Source: Lachnoclostridium sp. UBA3775
GTDB lineage: Bacteria > Bacillota > Clostridia > Lachnospirales > Lachnospiraceae
Length of the DNA: 6,702 nucleotides
NCBI GenBank assembly: GCA_002369525.1
Contig: DFFN01000127.1
Span: 1 to 6,702 of the forward strand
Reading direction: 5' to 3'
The notes under the pieces are model-generated. The model saw only the letters and a list, made by a program, of their open reading frames with translations, made no database searches and had not been told where the DNA came from. Each line of letters starts with the position of its first letter. The stretch's first letter is position 1. A program made the position numbers and the translations under genes. Of the stretch, positions 1-4,917 are shown one piece after another.

Positions 1-590
1 CGAAGGGCGGGCGCAAGCACCCCGATCAGGAGTACATCGAAGTCGACACGACCAACATACTCTTTATCTGCGGCGGCGCTTTTGACGGACTTGACAAGAT
101 AATCGAAAGCAGGATAGGACAGAAGGGTATAGGCTTTAATTCCGAAATACTTGAAAAAAGCAATGAGGCCATAGGCGACCTTTTCAGAAAGTGCCTGCCT
201 CAGGATCTTGTGAAGTTCGGACTGATTCCCGAGTTTGTCGGACGTATACCTGTTACGGTTGCCCTCGACAGGCTTTCCGAAGAGGAGCTTATCAGAATCC
301 TTTCGGAGCCCAAGAACGCACTTGTCAAACAGTATGATGCGCTCCTCGGACTTGACGGAGTGAAGCTCGAGTTTACAAAGGAGGCTCTGAGCGCCATTGC
401 AAAGCTTTCCGAAGAGAGAAATACCGGCGCAAGAGGACTTCGTTCGATAATCGAGAATATAATGATGGATGTGATGTATGAGATTCCTTCTGATGAGACT
501 GCGGTAAGATGCGTGATCACGGAGGATGCGGTAAAGGGAATTACAAAACCCGATATCATCAGGGATTCATCGGTTAAAAAAGTAGGATAA
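1..590 (+). CDS. clpX: ClpX, ATP-dependent unfoldase subunit of ClpXP (C-terminal part, 5' truncated by window)
   Basis: About 195 C-terminal residues of the AAA+ unfoldase ClpX are present, read in the frame starting at base 3. In the cytosol ClpX hexamers unfold tagged proteins and feed them to ClpP. Visible family landmarks, in order: the GGRKHP substrate-entry (RKH) loop at 6-23; the strand ILFICGGAFDGLDKII; an IGF tripeptide at 129-137, the ClpP-docking loop; GLIPEFVGRIP with the presumed arginine finger at 243-245; and the sensor-2 motif TGARGLRS with its Arg at 432-434. Because the IGF loop is kept, this ClpX should still pair with ClpP. The zinc-binding N-domain and Walker motifs lie upstream of the window. 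The gene ends in TAA (588-590), and engB follows with its ribosome binding site starting 3 bases later, so the two are very likely co-transcribed. No truncation is seen at the 3' end. The assignment is secure from near-continuous similarity to known ClpX. Confidence 0.97.
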   Translation, partial: KGGRKHPDQEYIEVDTTNILFICGGAFDGLDKIIESRIGQKGIGFNSEILEKSNEAIGDLFRKCLPQDLVKFGLIPEFVGRIPVTVALDRLSEEELIRILSEPKNALVKQYDALLGLDGVKLEFTKEALSAIAKLSEERNTGARGLRSIIENIMMDVMYEIPSDETAVRCVITEDAVKGITKPDIIRDSSVKKVG

Positions 591-593
591 GAC

Positions 594-599
594 AGGAGG
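594..599 (+). promoter_or_regulatory. Ribosome binding site AGGAGG that decides the engB start
   Basis: AGGAGG (continuing as AGGAGGTGG) lies in the clpX-engB gap. A GTG at 599-601 in the engB frame overlaps this Shine-Dalgarno sequence and cannot be served by it. The next in-frame GTG at 608 lies 8 bases downstream, which is an ideal spacing. It also gives an N-terminus (MVIKSAEL) similar to known EngB/YsxC proteins. Confidence 0.85.
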
Positions 600-607
600 T
601 GGTTCCG

Positions 608-1207
608 GTGGTCATTAAAAGTGCAGAGCTTGAAACAGTCTGCGGAATAAGCAGCAGGCTGCCTGAAAATGTATTGCCGGAATTCGCCTTTGCCGGACGG
701 TCGAACGTCGGCAAGTCTTCGCTCATAAATGCATTGCTTAACAGGAAGGCTCTGGCAAGAACCTCCTCACAGCCCGGAAAGACGCAGACCATAAACTTCT
801 TCAATATAAACAAAGAGCTTTATTTCGTCGATCTTCCCGGCTACGGTTATGCGAAGGTCTCACAGGAGATCAAGGCAAAGTGGGGAAAAATGATAGAAAA
901 GTATCTGAATTCCTCCAAAAAGCTTGAGCTTGTGTTCCTGCTTGTCGATATAAGGCATGAGCCTAACGCAAACGACAGGCAGATGTATGAATGGGTGAAG
1001 AATGCGGGGCTTAGAAGCGTTGTCATTGCGACAAAAGCCGATAAAATAAACAGAAGCCAGCTGCAAAAGCAGTTAAAAACAGTAAAACAGGGGCTTGAGC
1101 TTGACAAGGACAGTGTGCTCATTCCTTTTTCGTCAGTGACGAAAGCAGGTGTTTTGGATATCTGGAGATTGATCGAGGAAAAGCTTTTTCCGGATACGGA
1201 GGTTTGA
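608..1207 (+). CDS. engB: EngB/YsxC (YihA) ribosome-biogenesis GTP-binding protein
   Basis: A TRAFAC-class GTPase of 199 residues, the usual size for the family, needed in most bacteria for late assembly of the 50S ribosomal subunit. With the GTG start at 608, the GTPase motifs are: G1/P-loop GRSNVGKSS at residues 30-38; the switch region with QPGKTQTINF around 55-64 (G2 Thr); G3 DLPGYG beginning at D75; G4 TKAD at 142-145; and a G5-like FSS near residue 175. The order and spacing match B. subtilis YsxC closely. The start at 608 is preferred over the upstream GTG at 599 because the latter overlaps the ribosome binding site. The gene follows clpX by 17 bases and precedes the barstar-family gene by one base, so all three probably form one transcript. 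In many Firmicutes a lon gene lies between clpX and ysxC, but none is present here. Confidence 0.96.
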   Translation: MVIKSAELETVCGISSRLPENVLPEFAFAGRSNVGKSSLINALLNRKALARTSSQPGKTQTINFFNINKELYFVDLPGYGYAKVSQEIKAKWGKMIEKYLNSSKKLELVFLLVDIRHEPNANDRQMYEWVKNAGLRSVVIATKADKINRSQLQKQLKTVKQGLELDKDSVLIPFSSVTKAGVLDIWRLIEEKLFPDTEV

Positions 1208-1208
1208 C

Positions 1209-1472
1209 ATGAGAGAGATAATACTTGATGGAAACGAAATGAAAACAAAAGTGGAAATGCATGATTATCTTAAAAATTCATTTCTGCTTCCTTATTACTA
1301 TGCAAGAAATCTGGATTCGCTTTACCAGATCCTTGTAAAAGAAACAGACCCGATGAAGGTGATACTGATAAACAAAGAAAGCATCTCGCTCGGTTACGGA
1401 GATGCTCTGGTTCTTCTGTTCCATGATCTTTGTGCGGAAAACCACAATTACAGCTTTGAGCTTAAGGGGTAG
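1209..1472 (+). CDS. Barstar-family protein (ribonuclease-inhibitor fold), 87 aa
   Basis: Barstar of Bacillus amyloliquefaciens is an intracellular inhibitor that plugs the active site of the RNase barnase. This protein has nearly the same length (87 residues) and the same layout: a strand REIILDGNEM, a helix MHDYLKNSFLLP, then YYARNLDSLYQIL, which aligns with barstar YYGENLDALWDCL. A strand (KVILIN), a helix (GDALVLLFHDLCAEN) and a final strand (YSFELKG) follow. Of the barstar residues that contact barnase, Asp35 is kept (D36), Trp38 is Tyr (Y39), Asp39 is Gln (Q40) and Glu76 is Asp (D73); Gly31 is Ala. The family is therefore clear, but strong inhibition of a barnase-like enzyme is uncertain. 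No RNase gene is visible in the window. GGAGG at 1198-1202 lies 6 bases before the ATG, and the gene begins one base after the engB stop. Its last 11 bases overlap the end of the opposing gene. A role in RNase control or another protein interaction is inference. Confidence 0.85.
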   Translation: MREIILDGNEMKTKVEMHDYLKNSFLLPYYYARNLDSLYQILVKETDPMKVILINKESISLGYGDALVLLFHDLCAENHNYSFELKG

Positions 1473-2001
1473 TGTTTCCTGTATCATTTATAAGAGTATT
1501 GACAACGTAGGCATATATGTCTGCGTTTTTTTGTTTCCATTTGTCGCATACGGTTTCTGCGGCAAAAAGGCTCGGGACGGTAAGCTTCATTTCGATAAGG
1601 AAGCTGTCCCTCTCAAGTATCTTCAGTTCTGCGACGTATTCGCCCGGAGTGGTTTCATAGAAATCCGCAAGAGAGGATACCTGCTCGCGCAGGGCATATT
1701 TTTCCTGTGAAAGATAGATGTCGATGTCATCGCGAATTTCCTTTGAAATCTTTTTATAAAAGAAGGAAAGTGTTTCGCGTCCTTCGGATGTGATACGGTA
1801 AAGAGTCTGGCTTCTCGTGGTTTCCTTTGAAATATATTTATCCTCTTCAAGCTCGCTTAATACCTGCTGAACGTTGAAATAGCTGGTATATTCATGCTCG
1901 GTGATGAAGTTGGTGAGCTGGGCGTTTGACATCGGAAAGTCAACCCTGTTCAGAGTATATAATATGATAAGTTTGTAAAGCATCAGTGTTTCGGGCTGCA
2001 T
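1462..2001 (-). CDS. DUF4364 family protein, predicted winged-helix DNA-binding regulator
   Basis: A 179-residue protein that resembles the Firmicutes DUF4364 family, recognised from the N-terminal pattern LYKLIILYTLNRVDFPMSNAQLTNFI followed by YFNVQQVLSELEEDKYI and LYRITSEGRETLSFF. The first 75 or so residues read as a winged helix: a helix-turn-helix (LTNFI then NVQQVLSEL) and a beta wing (TRSQTLYRITSEG), as in PadR/MarR-like proteins. The remaining 100 residues, rich in helix and then strand, have no recognised ligand motif. No enzyme motifs or membrane segments are seen. AGGAGA (complement of 2011-2016) lies 9 bases before the ATG, and a promoter is predicted at 2035-2063. The stop (1462-1464) lies inside the barstar gene end, an 11-base tail-to-tail overlap. 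The gene diverges from the LTA-synthase-like gene, so self-regulation or control of that neighbour is possible, but this is inference from position only. Confidence 0.85.
   Translation of the reverse strand: MQPETLMLYKLIILYTLNRVDFPMSNAQLTNFITEHEYTSYFNVQQVLSELEEDKYISKETTRSQTLYRITSEGRETLSFFYKKISKEIRDDIDIYLSQEKYALREQVSSLADFYETTPGEYVAELKILERDSFLIEMKLTVPSLFAAETVCDKWKQKNADIYAYVVNTLINDTGNTTP
1504..1532 (+). terminator. Intrinsic terminator of the clpX-engB-barstar operon, nested in the opposing CDS
   Basis: AACGTAGGCA (1504-1513) pairs with TGTCTGCGTT (1518-1527) around a TATA loop, giving a 10-bp stem with two G-U wobbles. Seven T residues follow (1526-1532, sharing the last two stem bases). It lies 31 bases past the barstar stop codon and within codons of the minus-strand DUF4364 gene near its C-terminus. 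On the minus strand the hairpin is not followed by a T tract, so it should act on plus-strand transcription only. Confidence 0.8.
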
Positions 2002-2030
2002 AAATCAATCTCTCCTAAAAAATCGTGCCC

Positions 2031-2040
2031 TATCATGATA
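2031..2040. promoter_or_regulatory. Perfect 10-bp palindrome TATCATGATA over the DUF4364 -10 box
   Basis: TATCATGATA is its own reverse complement and contains the predicted minus-strand -10 hexamer (2035-2040). A protein bound here would block the DUF4364 promoter, so it could be an autoregulatory operator. It is short and AT-rich, so chance is a real alternative. Confidence 0.3.
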
Positions 2041-2063
2041 CTACAACTTGGCATTTCCTTCAA
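2035..2063 (-). promoter_or_regulatory. Predicted sigma-A-type promoter of the DUF4364 gene
   Basis: Read on the minus strand, TTGAAG (complement of 2058-2063) and TATCAT (complement of 2035-2040) are separated by exactly 17 bases. They match TTGACA/TATAAT at 4 and 5 of 6 positions. Transcription would start near 2028, leaving a leader of about 27 bases that includes the AGGAGA ribosome binding site. Confidence 0.55.
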
Positions 2064-2080
2064 GAAGAAAATTAAAAAAC

Positions 2081-2109
2081 TTGCCTGCGTGTATTTTTTG
2101 TGATAAAAT
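2081..2109 (+). promoter_or_regulatory. Predicted extended -10 promoter of the LTA-synthase-like gene
   Basis: TTGCCT (2081-2086) and TAAAAT (2104-2109) are spaced by 17 bases. A TG dinucleotide one base ahead of the -10 (TGA-TAAAAT) gives an extended -10. Transcription should start near 2116, leaving a leader of about 58 bases before the ATG at 2174. Its -35 box lies 17 bases from that of the divergent DUF4364 promoter. Confidence 0.65.
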
Positions 2110-2173
2110 CGTTTTAAAGCCTTGCGGGGCTTATTATTTCTGTGATATATAGTATTTTGCGGGAGAACGATGG

Positions 2174-4030
2174 ATGGAAAAGAAAAATACAAAGAAGAAG
2201 ATAATAAAGCTTGCGGCATATCCGGTGCTGGCATTGATGCTTGCCCTGCTGATCGTTGTTTCGATACTGAAAAGCAGGAACAAGACCACAAGCACGGATG
2301 TGGAAAGCAAGACAGACAGGATAATGGACACCTTTCCGACCGAAACACAGGCACCGAGCGAAACACCGACCAAAGAGCCGGCCGCTGCAAGCACAGCTGT
2401 GCCAAGCAGCACGCCTTTGCCGACGGATACACCTGCGCCCGAGCCGAGCGAAACACCGACTCCGGTTCCGACTGAGACACCCACTCCGACGGTGACCGAC
2501 ACACCGGTCCCCACAAAAGAGCCGACACCGGTGCCGACAGACACGCCGGTTCCCACCAAGACAGCAATTAAACCCACAAAAGCTCCGGCGGCACCCACTC
2601 AGACGCCTGTAACTCCTGCAAAGACACCGGCGACGCCCACCGAGGCACCTGCTGCTCCCACAAAAGCACCGGTAAATCCTGCAACGGTACCGGCCACACC
2701 CACAAGTGTGCCCGTAACTCCCACTAAGGCACCGGCGGTCACCCCGGTTCCTGTAAGCAACGAGGTAAACGCCCTCGGCATCGATTATAAAAAGCTTGCC
2801 TCAAACGATTCTTCGCCGTATAAGGCGATTGATAACTATATCGCGGGACTTACCCCTTCAAAGAAAAATGCCTATACCGGACTTTTCAAAGGCAAAAACC
2901 TGATACTCATTTCGGCTGAAGCCTTCAGCGCCGAGGTGATAAACGAAAAACTGACCCCGACTCTTTACCGTATGGCCACAAAGGGCATTAATTTCACGGA
3001 TTATTATCAGCCCTGCGGCGCGGGAACGACAGGCGGCGAATTCCAGAACATAATGGGAATGAATCCCATGCGCGGCGGCAATTCCATGAAACTGACCGCA
3101 AACAGCAATAATTATTTCACCATGGGCAGCCAGCTTAACCGCCTCGGTTACTTTGGCAAGGCCTACCATAACAATTCCTATACATATTATGACAGGCACA
3201 AAACCCATATCAATCTCGGTTATTCGGCAGGTTACATGGGATATGGCAATGGCATGGAAAAGTATGTTCAGAAGCTGTGGCCGGAGAGTGACCTCGAAAT
3301 GTTTGTCGGAACGATACCCGAATATATTGACAAGGAACATTTCAATATATACTATATGTCCGTGAGCGGACACAGTGCCTACAACTTCAGCTCGAATGCG
3401 ATGGCAAAGAAGAACCGGGCAAGAGTGACAGGCCTCGGTTACAATACTTCCGTTAAAGCATATATAGCCTGCAACCTTGAGTTTGAGGATTCGATGGCCT
3501 ACCTTTTAAAGAAGCTTGAGGAAAAAGGAAAGCTTAACGATACCGTGGTGGTCATCAGTGCAGACCATTATCCGTACGGACTCGATTCGGAAAAGCTGGG
3601 CGCAATGCCGAACCTCGACAATCTCTACGGCTATAAGGTGGTAAACGCGCTGCAGCGTGACCACAGCAGGCTTATCATCTGGAGCGGCTGTCTTGAATCG
3701 CAGCCTCCGATAGTGGTAAACAGTCCTGTGATGAGCATTGACATACTGCCGACACTTTCGAATCTTTTCGGAACCGAGTGGGACTCAAGACTGCTTCCCG
3801 GCAGGGATGTCTTTTCCGATGCAATGTGTCTTGCCTATGTCGATGTCTACAACTGGAAGACCGATAAGGGAACATGTGTGGGCGGAACCTTCAGGAATAA
3901 TGAGGGCAAAACCGATAAAGCATACGGCGATAAGATAACGGCAATCATAAAAGCCAAAAGAAATTATTGTATGAATGTTATCGATTATGACTATTTCGGG
4001 CACCTGTATAAGCTTGGGGCTTTGAAATAA
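2174..4030 (+). CDS. LTA-synthase/sulfatase-superfamily phosphoglycerol-transferase-like enzyme with a single anchor and Pro/Thr linker
   Basis: A 618-residue membrane-anchored enzyme. Residues 1-12 are Lys-rich, residues 13-32 form one membrane helix (N-in, catalytic domain outside), and residues 55-193 are a Pro/Thr linker. The catalytic domain runs from about 240 to the C-terminus and is of the LtaS/alkaline-phosphatase type. Visible active-site elements: E249 in LILISAEAF (metal ligand); T285 in CGAGTTGGEF (predicted catalytic Thr nucleophile); YHNNSYTYYDRHKTHINLGY, matching the LtaS stretch that ends in NR...LGY (R341); H400 in YYMSVSGHSAYN; and D464-H465 in VVISADHYPYG. All metal and nucleophile positions appear intact, so it should be active. 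LtaS moves glycerol-phosphate from phosphatidylglycerol onto lipoteichoic acid; the actual substrate here is not shown by sequence. It lacks the usual five-helix LtaS membrane domain. The GGGAG site at 2161-2165 sits 8 bases before the ATG. A promoter is predicted at 2081-2109, and pspA follows under its own promoter. Confidence 0.9.
   Translation: MEKKNTKKKIIKLAAYPVLALMLALLIVVSILKSRNKTTSTDVESKTDRIMDTFPTETQAPSETPTKEPAAASTAVPSSTPLPTDTPAPEPSETPTPVPTETPTPTVTDTPVPTKEPTPVPTDTPVPTKTAIKPTKAPAAPTQTPVTPAKTPATPTEAPAAPTKAPVNPATVPATPTSVPVTPTKAPAVTPVPVSNEVNALGIDYKKLASNDSSPYKAIDNYIAGLTPSKKNAYTGLFKGKNLILISAEAFSAEVINEKLTPTLYRMATKGINFTDYYQPCGAGTTGGEFQNIMGMNPMRGGNSMKLTANSNNYFTMGSQLNRLGYFGKAYHNNSYTYYDRHKTHINLGYSAGYMGYGNGMEKYVQKLWPESDLEMFVGTIPEYIDKEHFNIYYMSVSGHSAYNFSSNAMAKKNRARVTGLGYNTSVKAYIACNLEFEDSMAYLLKKLEEKGKLNDTVVVISADHYPYGLDSEKLGAMPNLDNLYGYKVVNALQRDHSRLIIWSGCLESQPPIVVNSPVMSIDILPTLSNLFGTEWDSRLLPGRDVFSDAMCLAYVDVYNWKTDKGTCVGGTFRNNEGKTDKAYGDKITAIIKAKRNYCMNVIDYDYFGHLYKLGALK
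2336..2752 (+). repeat. Low-complexity Pro/Thr-rich coding repeat (linker of the LTA-synthase-like protein)
   Basis: About 139 codons (residues 55-193) are dominated by proline (roughly 40), threonine, alanine and valine, in short degenerate units such as TPVPT, ETPTP and PTKAP. At the DNA level some units recur almost exactly: CCGAGCGAAACACCGAC occurs once near 2354 and again near 2444. The composition suits an extended, possibly O-glycosylated spacer that lifts the catalytic domain from the membrane into or through the wall; that role is inference. Such tracts tend to change length by slippage or recombination. Confidence 0.85.
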
Positions 4031-4038
4031 AATTTTTC

Positions 4039-4067
4039 TTGACGTATTATTCTTTTGTTGGTACAAT
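4039..4067 (+). promoter_or_regulatory. Strong predicted promoter of the pspA-type gene
   Basis: TTGACG (4039-4044) and TACAAT (4062-4067) are spaced by 17 bases, with an extended -10 TG at 4059-4060. Each hexamer matches the sigma-A consensus at 5 of 6 positions. It starts 9 bases after the stop of the preceding gene, so pspA can be transcribed independently. The expected start is near 4075. ACGTAT (4042-4047) and ATACGT (4068-4073) form an inverted pair flanking the core. Confidence 0.8.
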
Positions 4068-4102
4068 ATACGTGATTAGGGCTTGTTCCTAAAAAATGAT
4101 AT

Positions 4103-4115
4103 TGTGCCCGGCACA
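4103..4115 (+). promoter_or_regulatory. Dyad TGTGCC-C-GGCACA in the pspA leader
   Basis: A perfect 6-1-6 inverted repeat lies in the predicted 5' leader, 6 bases before the GAGGAGG ribosome binding site (4122-4128). As RNA it could fold as a 5-bp stem with a CCG loop; as DNA it could be a dimer binding site. No T tract follows, so it is not a terminator. Its function is unknown. Confidence 0.4.
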
Positions 4116-4138
4116 GAATATGAGGAGGATTTTTAATT

Positions 4139-4840
4139 ATGGGTATTTTATCCAGATTTAAAGACATTATGGCAGCTAACATTAATGCGCTGCTTGATAA
4201 GGCTGAAGATCCCGAGAAGATGATCGATCAGTGCCTGAGAAATCTTACAAGCGACCTTGTTGAAGTAAAGAAGGAAACCGCAGCCGTTATGGCTCAGGAG
4301 ACACAGGCTAAGCGTGAGCTTGATCAGTGCCAGGAACAGATCAACAAGATGCAGAGTTATGCAATCAAGGCTGTTGAAGCAGGCAACGAGGATGACGCAA
4401 GACGTTTCCTTGCAGAGAAGGCTTCGCTTTCGGCAAAGCTTACCACACTTCAGAGCACCTATGCGGTTGCTTCCGATAATGCCAAGAAGATGCGCGAGAT
4501 GCATGATAAGCTGACCGCAGACATCAAGGAGATCGAGCTTCGTAAAGAGGCAATCAAGTCCAAGCTTGCTGTCGCAAAGGCTCAGGAGCGCGTAAACAAG
4601 ATGACCTCGAATGTTGCCGATACCAACCGTTCGATCGCAAGCTTCGAGAGATACGAAGAGTTGGCAAATAAGAAGCTGGATGAGGCTAATGCAATGGCAC
4701 AGCTCAACAGCACTCAGGGCGAGGTTTCAATCAAGGATCTTACCAATAAGTATGTTAACTCTGTTGACGTAGACGCAGAACTTGAAGCACTTAAGGCAAG
4801 TCTCGGAAAGACTACAGGCGCTGACGGAACTGTACAGTAG
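4139..4840 (+). CDS. pspA: PspA/IM30 (LiaH/Vipp1-type) membrane-stress protein
   Basis: A 233-residue protein, close to the 220-230 residues usual for PspA and LiaH. These proteins assemble into large rings or rods on the inner face of the cytoplasmic membrane and protect it when integrity or proton-motive force is threatened. Visible features: an amphipathic N-terminal helix (MGILSRFKDIMAANINALLDKA) that should bind membrane; the conserved DPEKMIDQ at residues 24-31; and then an almost unbroken coiled coil of charged and Ala-rich heptads to about residue 190, as in ESCRT-III-like PspA. A short tail, DAELEALKASLG, follows and resembles the C-terminal helix of family members. No membrane-spanning segment is present. 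GAGGAGG (4122-4128) precedes the ATG by 10 bases. It has its own strong promoter and its own terminator, so it is probably a single-gene transcript. No pspF, pspC or liaRS partner is seen in the window. Its position beside an envelope enzyme fits a surface-stress role. Confidence 0.94.
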   Translation: MGILSRFKDIMAANINALLDKAEDPEKMIDQCLRNLTSDLVEVKKETAAVMAQETQAKRELDQCQEQINKMQSYAIKAVEAGNEDDARRFLAEKASLSAKLTTLQSTYAVASDNAKKMREMHDKLTADIKEIELRKEAIKSKLAVAKAQERVNKMTSNVADTNRSIASFERYEELANKKLDEANAMAQLNSTQGEVSIKDLTNKYVNSVDVDAELEALKASLGKTTGADGTVQ

Positions 4841-4861
4841 GATTAAATTAAGAATATCTGT

Positions 4862-4894
4862 CGGGGCGGGCGCTGACGTGTCCGCCCCGTTTTT
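4862..4894 (+). terminator. Intrinsic terminator after pspA
   Basis: CGGGGCGG (4862-4869) pairs perfectly with CCGCCCCG (4882-4889) over a 12-base loop and is followed by TTTTT (4890-4894). It lies 22 bases past the pspA stop and 24 bases before the next start codon, separating the two transcription units. Confidence 0.93.
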
Positions 4895-4917
4895 ATGAAA
4901 AGATAAGGATAGTTCAT

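Noticed and set aside
599..601. Upstream GTG as the engB start
   Set aside because: It overlaps the AGGAGG ribosome binding site. The GTG at 608 has correct spacing and fits homologous N-termini.
1402..1710. Plus-strand frame of 102 codons spanning the barstar/DUF4364 junction
   Set aside because: It starts inside the barstar gene in another frame, contains the operon terminator and runs opposite DUF4364 coding sequence. The product resembles no family.
2117..2132. AAGCC/GGCTT hairpin in the leader of the LTA-synthase-like gene as a terminator or attenuator
   Set aside because: The stem is only 5 bp, and the following ATTATTTCTG is not a continuous T tract, so it is too weak to call.
2122..2151. 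Second promoter TTGCGG-18-TATATA before the LTA-synthase-like gene
   Set aside because: Weak -35 and an 18-base spacer. The extended -10 promoter at 2081-2109 is clearly better.
2134..2598. Minus-strand frame encoding a Gly/Val/Ser repeat protein opposite the Pro/Thr linker
   Set aside because: Its repetitive composition is simply the complement of the Pro/Thr codons on the plus strand, where the frame is continuous with a conserved catalytic domain.
4076..4092. TTAGG/CCTAA hairpin followed by A residues at the start of the pspA transcript
   Set aside because: A 5-6 bp AT-containing stem with no T tract and no resemblance to a known riboswitch; likely chance.
4873..4899. Promoter CTGACG...TATGAA for the methyltransferase gene
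   Set aside because: The spacer is only 15 bases, both boxes match 4 of 6, and the -35 lies in the terminator loop. Not convincing.
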